Assembly (NCBI GenBank): GCA_028023455.1
Contig: JAQFVV010006273.1
Coordinates: 4,569,128-4,633,127, forward strand
Source: Epiperipatus broadwayi
Lineage: Eukaryota > Onychophora > Udeonychophora > Euonychophora > Peripatidae
DNA length: 64,000 bases
Reading direction: 5' to 3'
The translations under genes were made by a program, and so were the position numbers. Within the stretch, counting starts at the first letter, position 1; each line of letters opens with the position of its first letter. This document shows positions 1 through 13,250 of this stretch, one piece after another. A model generated the notes under the pieces. That model ran no database searches and was not told where the DNA came from. It saw only the letters and a program-made list of their open reading frames with translations.

Positions 1-3000
1 CTCTGTCATCTGGTTGAATAACAAATCTAGCATGTATGTATAAACTTTAAGAGTAACCGAATCTAGCAATGTATTTGACACTTCTTAATGCCAAAGGTTA
101 GTTTATAAAAAAAAAAAAATTCAAGTAAAAGAGAAATATCAAATACATATTAATTGTTTTACTGGCCTAAGATTGCAGCTTTTATGTTTAGAGTTCAAGT
201 GTTCCTGCTTTTATTACCTTTGTGAAGGATTTTAAAATAAACACAGCAAGGTATGAAGAGTGGCAAGTATATATAATATCATGTAGCTATCATGATGCAG
301 TTCACCTGGTTCTGGATGGCCATTTTCTTGGATATAAATAATTAATTGAAGACTGCTGGTTTTTCAGCATAGCAAATGATTGGAAGTGGCATAATTGACT
401 AAATGGCTGCTTATTTATGGAAATACGACATGGCAAGTCAGCAGGCAGAATTAATTTATGATGGCAGAAACATTGGTACAGGTACACTGGTCACCAGAGT
501 TCAGATGGGCACTATTTCACCAACTCCATCAGGATTCCATACTCATGCTCACCAGAGATGGTGAAAGGGGGAAACGGACACAAGCTTCTGTTTATAGGTC
601 ATTCTGTGTGGTTTCTAGCAGCCAAATAATTAAGATTTCTTAGCTTGAAGAATTTTTCTCAACAAGAATGCTAACTGACAAATTTTTGAGGTATTTATAC
701 TATTTTCGACAAAAGGCATCATGAATTAATTTTAATTAAAATATATATATATTTTTGCTGATAACAATTTTGATTAGCTTTATTACAATTTAATCCTGTA
801 CTTGTTTATTAATTAGGAAAATTATTCAAATTCTGAATACTATTTGTCAAATGCCTTTCTTGCAGTAATTAGGCATCAATTAACATCTTTTTATCATCAG
901 GCCAAATATTTTAAAAAAAAAAAAAAAACATTCTTCTACTTATATAATACAAAGCGATTACCTTATTTTTTCATTGATTAGAGGTTTCAATAACAAATAT
1001 AAATGTACCTATGCACTGTAGTTAATCTGCCTTTATAAATTTTATAAAAATAAAATATTCAGAAATTTTAATTGACTGAATTTTAAAATTAATTGTTTAT
1101 TAGGATTTTCTAAAATCGCAGTTAACCCTTTCTAACACGCAGATACACGTGCCTTTAATAAACTTAATAAAATAAATTTTTATTTTTATAAGCCTTTAAT
1201 AAAAATGAAATTAATTTATTTTTAATAAAATAAAATTTGCCTCTAACAGGATTTAAAAAGATGTAAATATAAATTGATATAAAGCATATATATGTAAGCA
1301 TATATATAGTTTCACTCTTTATGAGTCAATAAAGTTTATTATTGTTGAAACATAAAATATATAATAAGAAATTTCACTTCATAAATATTAACACACATAC
1401 ACAGCGCCTTAAAAAATATCTCATACAAAAAAGACTAATTTCAGTGTTAAGAATAACTCCTACAATCATTAACAATTACAAGACAAAATTAATAAATTCA
1501 ATAGTTTCTTTTTTATTAGAAAAAGCCAATTTCTTTCTCCTACTTTAGTTTTGTCACTTTGTGTGAAGTAAAATAATCAACAGATACTATTGTATATTTT
1601 CAGATTATGATTTTAATATATGTCTTATTAGTGAAGAGTTTTGAATTTGGATCTAGTGTTCTGAATTTTTTTGGAACTAATGCAACTTTCCTTTAGCAGA
1701 CATCATGTACTCCTTTTTTATTATTAAGCTATCAACCTAAAATTGCTTGCAAAATTATATACAACTGACTGCTAAAGCTTACACATGATGGCAGAACTAG
1801 AATAAGAAAAAAAGAATTTCCTATTCTAAAGTTATGTGAAGGCAGAGCAGCATGTGATGTTTTATTGGTTTGATAATCATTAATATTATAGCAAAATGTT
1901 ACTAGAAAGTGATCATGCCTCTGAGTTTATTTTAAAATACTGTAATCAAAAAAATGTAGGGTATAGTATTAATAAATCTAATTAAACTATAAATATTGTT
2001 AAAAACAGCAAAAAACAAAACATCTCAAAATCATACCCAAAAATTTTATTAGAAGAAGCATCTAAAGTATATAACAAATATTGTATAGTAAAGAGAAAGA
2101 ATATTTTAATATTTTTGAATTGAAGTATGAATATATAACAAGATTGTATTATATTATCATACTCATAATTAACACTGACATATGTGTGTTTGAAATAAAG
2201 TAATATTCAGATTTGTTAATTTAAAAATAATTAAAAAATGTGGAAATTTCATATTTTATTTTTTTATCATTTAGTTTATGTATCATAACTATCATTTTAA
2301 TATCATTACTCCTGTCAATATAGATTGTTATATATATGAGTATATGAGTGTACATGAATTTTCTGATCTAAATAAATCTCATGTACATAGTAGTTGAATT
2401 CAAAATAAAAGTGTGGTATTTGTTAGAAATCATTTTAAATGAAATAAATAATAATTAAAAATAATAGGATAGGAATTTAAAAGCTTTATAATAATATTTA
2501 ATTTATCTTATTTTAAATGCAGATAATAATAAAGTCTTAAAAGAAATCTAAACAATAGCCTATCTCATATAATAATTATTAGTTGACTAAAACAAACTCA
2601 AAATATGTTTATTTAAAATATGTTTATTTTAAATCTATTTATGGATAAATGGATATTATTAATTAAATAGGATTAAAAATGTCTGAAACTTTATTAAAAA
2701 GTAAGAAATTAAACAACTCAAGGTAAATAAAAAAAGAATAATATCTTTTGTTTCAGTTCAGAGTATTTTGAGTTCAGGGTAAAATTTTATTCAGTAGTGC
2801 TTCCATGCAAAATTAAAAACAATCAATTCTGAATTAATTTCTTGTTTAAGATGAGAAGAAAAAATCAGTAATTACTTTTATGTTTAAATAAATATAGCTA
2901 AAACATACCAAAGATCTCTTACTCAGGTTGTCACATCAATGTCAGAAATACATGATGGAAATAGTTCTAAGTTATAAACACGTAAATCCAAATAATTGCA

Positions 3001-3730
3001 ATGCATACAAATCTACAAAAATTTCTTTGGTTTTTTTTTCAACACAACAGCAAACACTTCTTGCTACCATCATTCAACATAATTCATTACTATAAAATTA
3101 CAAAATCTGGAAAGAGATCTACATTACAATTATAGCTTTCATTTGGTAAAATTATTCATTTGGAATCATCAATGTTTCAATAATTGTATCTTTCATTTTT
3201 TCAGTCTAATGCTATGATAATGTACAGAAATAGACCATGTATTTTCATTATTAATATTGGAGTTTTAGATAAAACTTGTCAAAAATTAATTTGATCCTAA
3301 AATAAATTTATCATATATATTTGTATTTGTTTAATTAAAGTAATAATTCATATGCTTATATCTGTATAACATAGATAAAAAGAAATCTACCCGAACATAT
3401 ATAATCAAAGGTTTTAATATAATTTATAAATAGATATGGAATTTGCTTATTGTTAAATAATTGACTCATTTTCAGATTCTTTTACTTATCTGTTATGAGA
3501 TTAAATGGTAAATCGGTGATAATAGCTTATAGAATAAATCTTTTTGTTTGTTAAGTATAATAAAAAGATCTACCACAGATTTTAGTTTAAAGAAATGAAA
3601 AATTTAATCCATTTCTTTTACTAAACAAAAGTAAACTTTAAATATTTAGTCGAATAATGCAATTTTACAAAATCTATTAAATTTTATTTTTCTGGACAAA
3701 AATAATGATAATTTATTAAACCATGTATAT
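1..3730. other. AT-rich non-coding DNA
   Basis: No gene is recognised on either strand. Most of it is AT-rich with short A or T runs. By position it lies beyond the 3'-most recognised exon of the minus-strand ABC transporter gene (7290-7466), so it may be intron or 3' flank. Positions 290-640 are visibly less AT-rich and are listed separately. Confidence 0.6.
290..640. other. Unclassified higher-GC island
   Basis: This stretch has a balanced base composition unlike its neighbours. It holds short open frames on both strands, but no protein motif I recognise and no clear exon boundaries matching the ABC gene. It could be a decayed element, a regulatory conserved island or an exon of an unknown gene. 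Confidence 0.3.
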
Positions 3731-4100
3731 TTAATTATAGGGAATTTAAACTCCGACTTTCAAACTTTCTTTTGTCATTCACTTCATCTTATAAATCACA
3801 CGTATATGCGAGAAAGATAAATAATCTCCAAAAAAGTATTGCGTGCTGAATCAGCTGTTATCAGTTGGTCCAGATCATCATCACACACACATATATATAT
3901 ATATATATTCCATGCTCAATTTATATATACATGTGGGAGATGATGATCTGGACCAATTGATGAGTGCTGGTTCAGCACAAAATATGTATGTTGGAGATCA
4001 TCTATCTTTATCGCATGTATGTGGTCATGTGTATCAGTTGTATAAGATGGAATGAATAACAAAAGAGTTTAAATGTCTGGGTTCAAACTCCTTATAACTA
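3731..4100. mobile_element. MITE-like inverted-repeat element, short form (copy 1)
   Basis: Two arms of roughly 150 bases are inverted around an (AT)-rich centre. The left arm runs from a GGGAATTTAAACTC-like end to TTGGTCCAGATCATCATC. The right arm begins GATGATGATCTGGACCAA and returns to a GAGTTTGAACCC-like end (reverse strand). Related copies lie near 6.6, 8.0, 14.9 and 54.1 kb, so this is a dispersed family. No coding capacity is seen, as expected for a non-autonomous DNA transposon or foldback element. Exact ends and target duplication are not resolved. Confidence 0.7.
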
Positions 4101-6610
4101 CATCTAGCTCAAAAGTATATATAATATACTTGTATTTAAATATCTATATTTAACACATAACATTTAAGAGCAATAGTTAAATATATTTTTACTTAGCACT
4201 ATAATAAGTATGTGATCTAAGAAATAAAAAAATAAAATAAGAACTTAAATTGCAAGAAATCTTAAACTAAATTTTTACAGAGTTATTTTAATACATGAAA
4301 TGATTTATTAAATAATTATTTAAATTTGCCTATATATATTTGATATTATGTACCATCATTATGAATTTATAAGTCTTTGTGATGTTAAGTTAGTTATATT
4401 TAATGGAGTAGGATGTTAAAAGCATTGCATGTATTTTGCTGTTATTGCACAAACACATATTACATGGGTGCATTCTCAGGAATGCAATTGAAGCAAAAGG
4501 ATTCTATGACCTTTGACTTCTTGTATTGAATATTTGACTTTATATATGAAATAGCAAAATTAAAATGAAGTATAAAATAGAATATTTGTCACGTGTGCTC
4601 TTACTTGAGGTTGTGTTGAAGAATATAATTAAAGAGAGCAGTTGATAATCCTGCATTTATAAACGAAAAAGAAATAAAACCTCAAATAAACGAAGAACTT
4701 AAAAGTGTTGTAGCTTTTCGTTCTACTTAATAAAGAACAGTGAGAATAGAGAATCTTTTAAGTTTAAGATGAATATGACTGTAAGAATATAAACAATTGA
4801 AACGTTGGAGTTTGTATTATATAAATATATATATATATTCATTATTAATATAAAAATATAAAGTTTTTGAGAAAAAAAAGAGAGGATTGTGTGTATTTGT
4901 TGATATTAATTAAGAGTAAAAGAAAAGTTTTTTTTTTTTAAATTTAGATATTATGGGGATGTAAATGAGAAAAATGCTTTTTTCAAATATCTATGTATTA
5001 ATTGAAAAAATATTATTGCTATTAGGTAAATTTGCTATGAAATATCATATTTAAAGTGTAGTAAATGTTATAAATACAATCTGTATCTTGCATTTTTACT
5101 AGAGTATAATCAAATGCAATGCTGGATAGTGTTGGTATTTTTTTTATACAATAAGTATTAGTATAATAAAGTTTTAAAAATATTATGCTATAATGGGAAG
5201 ATAAATTTATTGAAAAAATAGAAAAACTAATAATAACAAAAGAGTCATAATATTGTTTGATACTTAAGAAAAGAATCATTTGCAAGCACATAGTAATAAA
5301 ACTGTATTTAAAATAACAATATGTGTTATATTGTAAATAGTTTTGATCAATTTATTATTATGATTAATATGCATGTCTAATTATATATATCTTAAAGTTA
5401 ATTCAGGTTATAAATATGAATCAGAATTATAAATTAATATAACAATATATTTAAATGCAATATTTAATATTTTTTACAATTCTTAGGACATAAAAGAGTA
5501 ATCCTATTATTAATATGCACAATTAATAAGATTAGGTTGTCATGTTTTATTTATTTATTCAAATTATGTTAATATGTTTAATAATAAAGATAAATTTATG
5601 CATAACCATCATGTTTATGTCTCTGTATTCAAAATTAATCAACATCTGAGAAAAAGTTTACAGAGTGTTCTTTTCTCCAAAAGATCTGGCTAAAATAATT
5701 ACAAATATCTATCTAGAGGTTATCAGAGCTGAAGAGAAAAATACTATTAGAAGTAAAGAAGTAGTAAGAAAATTTTATACATAGTTTGGATATGTCATAA
5801 TTTCTTTAATATATTAATTCATTGACGTTAATAAATAAAATGACATTCAAAGATTCACAAGGACAAAAATATAGTTACATATTTAGTTTATCTTTTCATA
5901 TTTCTCAAAGAATTAAATAATGTTCAAAATGATGATCAGAATATTAGCCTAATTTCAAAACTTTCAATTAACTATTATAATTTTCTATTCATTTCCCATT
6001 TTAAACTCTCTTTATAACATTTCATATAATATTTCACTCAAATACAAGCTAATGCATACTGTAATTCATCTTCATCAGGATGAAAAGAGTTATCACATAG
6101 CATAAGATTACATTGATAACTAAGTGTACAACATTTTAAATATGGTATTTTAAGTCTTTTTTATTTATTTTAAAGACCTAGGCTATTAAATATTTAAACA
6201 GCCAATATATTTTCATCAGAATCCTCTTAAACTTGCTTCTCTAGTTTTTACAGACAAATACCTCAGGTAATTCATAATATGTTCAATAAACCTCTACTTT
6301 TATCATACTTGCTTGGCTTTTATTTCATTGGTATAAATGTAATAATATAGTATTAATTTTTGTGTACAAAGAAAGTGATAAATTGGCAATTTAACAAATA
6401 AGCATTAAAAAAAAAATCAATTTTTATGATAACAGAAACAAAAATATATACATATATATGTGTAACTGAAGTAAAACTTTTTGTATTTATTTTTTTCATT
6501 TAGCAAGGGTAATTTATTGTTATCAAAGTTGACTAAAATTTGTAGAAAAAACATGCAAATATTTGTAATAAACGTTCATATCTAACATCTGAACAAACAA
6601 TGTAATATAT
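4101..6610. other. AT-rich non-coding DNA
   Basis: No coding region is recognised. It holds (AT)n tracts (for example 4821-4839), short A and T runs, and one copy of a 50-base repeat listed separately at 4596-4645. Confidence 0.6.
4596..4645 (+). repeat. 50-bp dispersed repeat, copy 1
   Basis: A 50-base segment starting TGCTCTTACTTGAGG recurs without a mismatch at 16428-16477. A GAATATTTGTCA stretch precedes both copies but at different spacing. Surrounding sequence is unrelated by eye. Confidence 0.75.
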
Positions 6611-7195
6611 AGGGTATTTTGAGCTCAAACTTTCACTCAACCCTCAACTCTCCACACTATCTCATACTACTGATACCCTTGACCACATATATGTCTAAAA
6701 GATAAATAATCACCAATATAAGTATTTTGTGCTAAACCAGCACTCATCAGTTGGTCCAGCTTCAATCCACTCCACCCTCCAACTCTTTAGCCATCCATCC
6801 TATTGAAAAAACGCTCAAAGCCCACACTGCCACAGACGTTCTCATCACACCCAGGTTGATCATAAGTCACTCTGATGCCTCATGTACAAAACATAATCCA
6901 TTTAGTACATATATGAGAGTTGGGCAGACATGCAAGCTACTATTTAATATCTATCATACGGGATCTATATATATATATATACCTGTACAAACAATGTAAT
7001 CTGAGCACTTATTGTATACATGTGTCGAGATGATAATCTGGACCAACTGACGAGTGCTGGTTTAGCATGAAATATCTTTATTGGTGATTATTTATCTTTT
7101 AGACATATATGTTGTCAAGTGTATCAGTGATATGAGATAGTGTGGAGAGTTGAGAGTCATGTGAAAGTCTAAGCTCAAAATATCCAATAAGCCTT
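6611..7195. mobile_element. MITE-like inverted-repeat element, long form (copy 2)
   Basis: The terminal arms pair well: the left end GGGTATTTTGAGCTCAAAC matches the reverse complement of the right end (GCTCAAAATATCC). Each arm also carries the TTGGTCCAG family core and a segment near GATAAATAATCACCAAT. Between the arms sit about 250 bases (about 6755-7010) that also occur beside copy 4 at about 15100-15320. This therefore looks like a longer form of the family from which copies 1 and 5 are internally deleted. No transposase is recognised in the interior. Confidence 0.7.
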
Positions 7196-7289
7196 CATGT
7201 AAATAGATATATACATGCATACATATATACATACATACCGTACGTATATACGTATATTCATAGATATAAAGTGCTTAAAATAATCTTAC

Positions 7290-7466
7290 CTGAATCCAGT
7301 ACCCTAACAATAACAAACTACAGCTCAAAAATGCCCAAAATTTTAAAATAATAAACGAGTAAACTATTGTAACGCCTAACAAAATTATAAGCTTTGGAAT
7401 AGACGAATATACAGCTACCGAATTGAATAGTAATAAGTTAATATTCTTTGTAATTAAAGTCAACAT
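7290..7466 (-). CDS. ABC transporter exon (TMD1, membrane helices)
   Basis: Internal exon of 177 bases (59 codons, phase 0 at both ends) on the minus strand. A strong acceptor (run of T then TTTTTTTTAG) precedes it and a strong donor (CAG|GTAAGAT) follows it. It reads MLTLITKNINLLLF, then SVAVYSSIPKLIILLG, then two hydrophobic segments with VTIVYSFIIL and CSLLLLGYW. In C-type ABC transporters this position holds the 'GEIVNLLSND..RF' stretch followed by two membrane helices of the first transmembrane domain, and the order and spacing fit. It follows exon 17709-17794 in frame. The usual SND-type residues are poorly conserved (LITKN here), so the protein is divergent. Family assignment is from remembered family patterns, not a search. 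A different polytopic membrane protein is the main alternative. The next exon was not found. Confidence 0.72.
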
Positions 7467-8024
7467 CTAAAAAAAATAAAAACAATACATTTCATATATT
7501 AATTAACAATATATTTTATATATATGCTTTAATGATGTGGGATTTTAATGTTAAGTTTTTAAAGTTATATATAATCTGGATTTTTTTAATCGTTAAATTA
7601 TTAATTTAAAAAATAAATCTGTAACTATATATTTCTTAAGTAGATTATATTTATTGAGACATCAACTGTAAATTATATGCATATCTATTTAAAACAGTAA
7701 GTTTCAATCTTCTTTGGTTTAATTGCCATATTAAGCATTATATATTTTTAATCGGCTATAATGTGCGTGTGATGGTAGAGGGATGGCGACTGTAATGAAA
7801 AAAGTTTTTATAAGAAACAGCATATTAATAATTTTATTTGTTATTCATTACACTAGAGGTTATCCAATAATAAATAATACATATTTCTGTAGTGAAATTT
7901 TCATTTACATCACTCTCATGCCAGGTAGGGACTGGTTTTTGTCCTCTTTTAACACCTTGTGGAAGGATATTATCATAAACATATGACCAAAGACAGGTAA
8001 AAAATATTTATGATTCCCAAGATC

Positions 8025-8105
8025 ACATTTTATGCTGAACCACCATTTATTAATTGGGCCAGATTACAATCTCTTACACATTATATTGTCATTGGTTAAA
8101 ATATA
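8025..8105. repeat. MITE-like family, degraded fragment (copy 3)
   Basis: A fragment resembling the family core (TTTTATGCTGAACCACCATT, then a TTGGGCCAGATTACAATCTC variant of the TTGGTCCAGATCATCATC block). Only part of one arm is recognisable. Confidence 0.5.
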
Positions 8106-8129
8106 GATAGATAGATAGATAGATAGATA
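8103..8129 (+). repeat. (GATA)n microsatellite
   Basis: About six tandem GATA units. Confidence 0.9.
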
Positions 8130-8185
8130 AAATACTATAAGTGTCAAATGTGTTGCCCTTATAATTTTGACACAAATCACTTGAA

Positions 8186-8345
8186 AAAAGTATATTAATA
8201 ATTTTTATTAGTCATTTATTAGACTAGAGATTATTCAATAATGAATAATATTTTTGTAGTATAATTTTTATTATACCACTAGCTTGCATGAGAATGGTGT
8301 AATGAAAATTTACCCTACAAAAATATTATTCATTAATAACAGCAA
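8186..8345. repeat. Small foldback element
   Basis: The segment AATGAATAATATTTTTGTAG near 8240 is inverted as CTACAAAAATATTATTCATT near 8312-8331, with further pairing inward through TGTAATGAAAATT-like sequence and a short loop. A diverged relative with similar sequence lies at about 7810-7925. MITE-like; no coding capacity. Confidence 0.6.
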
Positions 8346-10034
8346 ATGCTTTTGTTTTAATATTTTGTTTTATATATTTTGAAGTCTTGATCTTCAAATT
8401 ATCATTTTTTTTAGATCTTTTACTATTTCTTTAATGTGTGTGTATACATATAAAACTTGAGACTAATCTCTTGTAGCCTTGATATAATAAAAGAACTATT
8501 TTGCCACAACTTTCAACAATATATTGAGTTTAACAAATGAATCTATTCTTTTATTGCATATGCTGTCAAATGCTTTGACTAAGGAGTAGATAAATTAGTA
8601 ACAATTGTTTCAAGAGAATAATTTTGGTTATTTCTTATATTTAGCAATGTAATAAGTTAACTTTCTACACACATGTTCCATTAACTAATCCACTTACAAA
8701 CAGTTTCAAAGACCACAGATATAAGTGGAAAGCAATGCCTGAGCAAATGCATATCCTTTTTTAAAACTATTTTTGATTTTAAATGCACTTCTTCTCATAC
8801 CATAATGTAAAAAGTGTATAATATAAATACACTAATTAAGTTAATCAAGACAATTCAATGTCACAATAAGAAGTTGATCTGACTTCTAACCAGATGGTTA
8901 GTTACTATAGGATTGACCTAAAAGTAAAAGGTGCACTGACAAAAACAAAATCTTGCAGATGTCACTGACATTGTTTGATTAATTGAGTCAAATGTCTTGA
9001 TAAAATCAATAAAATTCAATATACAAACTACTCTTTTGTTCCCTCTATTTTCAATGTTCTTATTAATTATTAACTTACATGTTATTATAAGACAGTGCAG
9101 TGAGGATTTATTTTGCAAAAATTGGGCAGAAATAAAATATTAAAAGTTTTTAAAATTGTGATTATTTTTTATTTAAAAATTAATACATAAATAATTATTG
9201 TTTAATTATAAAACCAATATAAAATTATTAATTTAATTTTACATATCTTTAATATTAATATGAATAATAATTATGTAGTTGATTGCTTGTGAAATAATGC
9301 AATGCTCAAACACATGAAATAATATCAAACCATTAAACATCACATGATCACCATTTCTTATGCTTGCTCATAACTGTTATTAAAACAAGAAAAACTCTCC
9401 ATACAGTAATGCCAGATCTAGGTGCAGTGCTCTCAGATCCAAAGCTCCTCACTGATAAATGCCACAAGCTAGAAAAAAATCTGGGGATATTGGATAAGTA
9501 GGCATTAGATAGGAATTTTAAGCACAAGCCTTCTGGTATCCATTGATTACTCTGGCTTGCACTGAGTGGCACTACTGAATGAATAGTTTTGCCTGTTTTA
9601 ATGAAATAATATTGTTTATTGGTGGAAATCTTCAGCTTTTATATCTATCACTCATCCAGTGTTATCCATGTAGAATACAATAATAGATCAATAAGGTGGT
9701 GATCTCACATGAATGTCCATTTTCTCAATATTATCACTAATTTTATTTTTAGAAACTACTACAGCAACATTTATGATAACTGATTATTTAGGGCCACTAA
9801 TCAACCATGTACATCAAAACATATGAAATTTTCATTGATTAATAAAACTTCAGAACTTAAAAACATAAAAATAAAACACCTATGCCTTTTAATAGTAAAA
9901 TAAATTTATTAACAAAATATAAATTTTAAATATGTAAAAGGATCTTCTAAATAAGTAGACACTGACAACTGCTATTGAATGTTGACTTTTAAATTTTTTT
10001 GTACAATTTAACACTGTAATAAAATAGGGGTCTT
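8346..10034. other. Intronic AT-rich sequence
   Basis: No gene is recognised. A less AT-rich patch at about 9350-9570 contains an open frame on the minus strand but no motif or splice context I can support. Confidence 0.5.
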
Positions 10035-10125
10035 CAGAACTCAAGATCCATAGATTTGGTTCAGTTTTCACTTCTTTTGCAGAACTCAAGATCCATAGAC
10101 TTGGCTGTTTTCATTACTTTTGCTG
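10035..10125 (+). repeat. Tandem duplication, ~46-bp unit
   Basis: The block AGAACTCAAGATCCATAGA with its following ~27 bases occurs twice in a row (from about 10035 and from about 10081) with a few substitutions. Confidence 0.8.
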
Positions 10126-10342
10126 CTTGAACTTTATATAAATTTCTGAGGAATAAATGAGTTATTACTATTACTATTTGAAGTAAGTAATGTAATCATT
10201 TTTGTGATTAGACATCATGTAAAATTAATGAAATAATAAATAAAAACTTGAATTTTATGATTACTACTTTATAATAATCAACTAATAGGTTTACTAATAC
10301 ATCCTTCAAACTATTATTTAAAACAAAAGGCACTTGGCTCTT

Positions 10343-11400
10343 GTTGAATGTGAGGAAATTCTCAATCCAAGGCACAAGATAAAGACTTTGAAAAGATAAG
10401 AACAGTCATCTTATTCTTGTATCTCAATTCAATTACATAGGCCAGTTTTAAGTATCTTGGAATGAAAGCCATAAAGATTTTATATTCTTCACTTTATATC
10501 AATTTTCTTTGTTACATATATTAACATTCACAAAATTTTAATATTTATTGCATGTTAATATTCAGAAATATTAGAATTAATGTAATTGAATAGTCAATCT
10601 ACTAGCACAGTTTCAAATTGTAATATTAAACAGAAGGGAATAAATCCTTTACACACACACTGCACTAGTATATTAAATTGTTTTGTACCTTAGATCAAGA
10701 GTTTTCTCACATTCAACAAAACAATGTTTATTTAATATAATAGTCCAGTGCATGTGTAAAGAGTTAATGTCCTTCTGTTTAGAATTACAGTTTGAAACTG
10801 CACTATTAAATCTATTAGTCAATTACATTAATTCTAACATTTCTGGATATTAACATGCAGTAAATATTAAAATTCCATAAGTATTAATATGTGTAAAAAA
10901 AAAAAGTGAAGAATAAAAAATCTGCATACTCTCATTCTAAGATTCTTAAAATTTACCTATTTAATTGAATTTAGGTACAAAGAGAAGATGGCTACTCTTC
11001 TCTTTTCAGTCTCTAACTTGTGCCTTGGATCAAGAGTTTCTTCACATTCAATAAAAACAATGCAGATGTAATATAACAGCACAAAATGGTTGCTTACCTT
11101 CTGGTTAAAACTATAGTTTGAAACTGCACTAGTAAATCTATTAGTCGATTACATTAATTCTAACATAACTGAATATTAACATGCAGTAAACATTAAAATT
11201 TTGTGGGTTTAATATGTGTAATAAAGAAAATGAAAGTAAAGTAAAGAATATAAAATCTTTATGCTCTTGTTCCAAGATACTTAAGATTGGCTTATGTAAT
11301 TAAAATTAGATACAATGATAAGATGATCACTCTTATTGAGAGTTTTCTCATATTCAATAAAAAGAATGTGTAAAGTGTTGATTACCTTAATTTTAAAATT
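10343..11400. repeat. Palindromic plus tandem array of ~340-bp units
   Basis: One unit in reverse orientation (about 10343-10690) is followed by an inverted copy (about 10690-11030) sharing its junction, then a further copy in the same orientation (about 11030-11340) and a partial unit to about 11400. Marker words are GGATCAAGAGTTTCTTCACA (or its variants), CAGTTTGAAACTGCACTA and ATATTAACATGCAGTAAA. Units are diverged by point changes and small indels. Related sequence forms the foldback at 22563-23150. No coding capacity is seen. A foldback transposon family that also expands in tandem is the simplest reading. Confidence 0.7.
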
Positions 11401-12215
11401 ATAATTGTAATCAAAAATAAATGCATTTAGTTTAATACATAAAATAAATATGCATAAAAAATTGAAAATATATGACAGAAATATATTGCATCTATGTAGA
11501 ATACAGTGTAGAATGTTTTCTTTAGTTTTTAGATTAATATTATATTTTGAAAGTATACACTTTCATTTGAAAATAATATACAATCATAATTCTATTTTCT
11601 TTAAATAACTAATTCAACATTGGAAAATAGTGTAACGATTATTTCCGTTCACAGATAAATCTTAAATTATTTAGTTTTCAAATAGTTTTGTTTTAATCAA
11701 TTAACAAATAGAATATCTTGTTTAAATAAAAATGTGTTTTAACGTTAAGAAAATTTACTTGGCTTTCAAATTTAACTTTTAACTGTAGATTTTGTTTGAA
11801 AAATAAAAATAAAATGTTTTCAATCAATTGAAAATATGTTTATATACATTTCTATTAATAATTCATCTATATGAAGAATTAATTTTATTAATGTAAATAA
11901 ATTTATTATCTTACAGAAAGTGCTTTGAACATTAAAGTAAAGTGACAATAAAAAAACTATAGCAGTTATTTGAAGTCAAGAAAAGAATGATAATTCTAGA
12001 AAAGGTTTCACCAGTAGATACACTGATTAAATATCATGCATCCAGTAGTTTCTCCTGAGCATTAAGCAAGATTTTCATTTTAAGTTAATAGTTAAGGAAT
12101 GATTTATGGAGAAACTTTATTCCAGACCATTTTATAAACTTCAACACTTCAAAACATTGACTTTTTTTCATGTGACTTGTTAACTTTTTATTTGGAAAAT
12201 TTTCTGCATTCATCT
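11401..12215. other. Intronic AT-rich sequence
   Basis: Only AT-rich sequence with short homopolymer runs. It ends at an (ATC)n/(ATT)n tract near 12216 that starts the next block. No feature recognised. Confidence 0.5.
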
Positions 12216-12269
12216 CATCATCATCATTATTATTATTATAATTTGATGATACGCTTTATTTGTCTTAGA

Positions 12270-12620
12270 GAGTTACAAGAGTTTTACATAGTTTGGATTT
12301 CTGTGTTTACATGGGCAATTCATAATTGTAGGTTTACATATATTAAAGTTGATTTATTGGTTTACACATGATTTCAGGAAATTTTTATATGCTGTGAATT
12401 AGTTACAAGGATTTTACATAGCTTGGATTGCTGTAGTTATAGAAGAAATCTGTAGATGCTGGTTTATGAATGTAAAGGTTTATTTATTTATGCTGTGGAT
12501 TAGTTGCAAGGGTTTTACATAGCTTAGATTTCTGTGATTACATAGGCAATCTGTAATTGTAGGTTCACATATGTCAAAGTTATTTTATTGATTTATGCAA
12601 GATTACATAACATTTTCATG
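12270..12620 (+). repeat. Tandem repeat, three ~115-bp units
   Basis: The word GTT(A/G)CAAG(A/G)(G/A)TTTTACATAG recurs near 12273, 12402 and 12502, each time followed by related sequence (CTGTAGTTATAG / CTGTGATTACATAGGCAA variants). The units differ by substitutions and indels. Confidence 0.7.
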
Positions 12621-12904
12621 CTGGGTCTGCAGATGCAAACCAGGTTTAGTTTTATATGTAATTGGCTTGCCTGTCTAACAATTTCCATGGTATGAGATGA
12701 ACATTGGTTATTTTTTTAAGGTTTTGGATCTTCTTTGCATGACAAAGTTTTCTTTTGATTTCATTGGCAATGTAGATTGGGAAGGGTGTTGGTGTAGGTG
12801 GAAAACATGGTGGGATTGTCATGCCTGTTTTGTGATGCATTTTATTAGATAAGTGTATCAAAGGAGTGGTGACACAGCTATGATAGAATTAGTTGCAACT
12901 TTTA

Positions 12905-13135
12905 AGTAGAAATTTGTGATAGGTTGGTCAGACCCAGGGTCTATATGTATGTCAGAGGTGGAGGCTGAATAAGACTTTTGATGAGTTTTAAGTGTGAGAT
13001 CCAAGAGTAGAGTAACCTGATTTCAAGATGGGGCTAATGGTGTAAAACTGTTTGTAATGGTTGAGTTGGAGTTTGTGGTAGGTTGGTCAGACTCTGGGTC
13101 TATGTTAGAGGTGGTGGACAAGTGAGGCTTTTGAT
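12905..13135 (+). repeat. Duplicated ~165-bp segment
   Basis: The block from TGATAGGTTGGTCAGACCC through GATGAGTTTTAAGTGTGA recurs about 165 bases later as TGGTAGGTTGGTCAGACTC through GATGAGATTTAAGTGTGA. On the opposite strand this produces the two similar Ser/Thr/Asp-rich peptides noted for the surrounding block. Confidence 0.65.
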
Positions 13136-13250
13136 GAGATTTAAGTGTGATATTTATGGCTAAAGTGTCCAGATATAGAGAGACAGAGAAAAATCTGGGT
13201 AGGCAGTTAGGCTCAGCATTGCCATTGGAAGTGACTTAGGTTTTTTGAAA

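Larger units (their letters stand above)
12216..13250 (-). pseudogene. Decayed retroelement-like coding block
   Basis: On the minus strand an AATAAA-containing end and a simple (ATT)n(ATG)n tail (12216-12240) look like the 3' end of a retroelement. Upstream of that tail lie tandem repeats (12270-12620). Further up, about 12650-13210 is GT-rich on the plus strand and reads, with stops and shifts, as a Ser/Thr/Pro/Asp-rich polypeptide. That polypeptide holds two similar segments (one with DPESDQPTTN, the other with DPGSDQPITN). No enzymatic domain is seen. It could be a remnant of a gag/ORF1-type protein or an unrelated low-complexity sequence. Confidence 0.35.
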
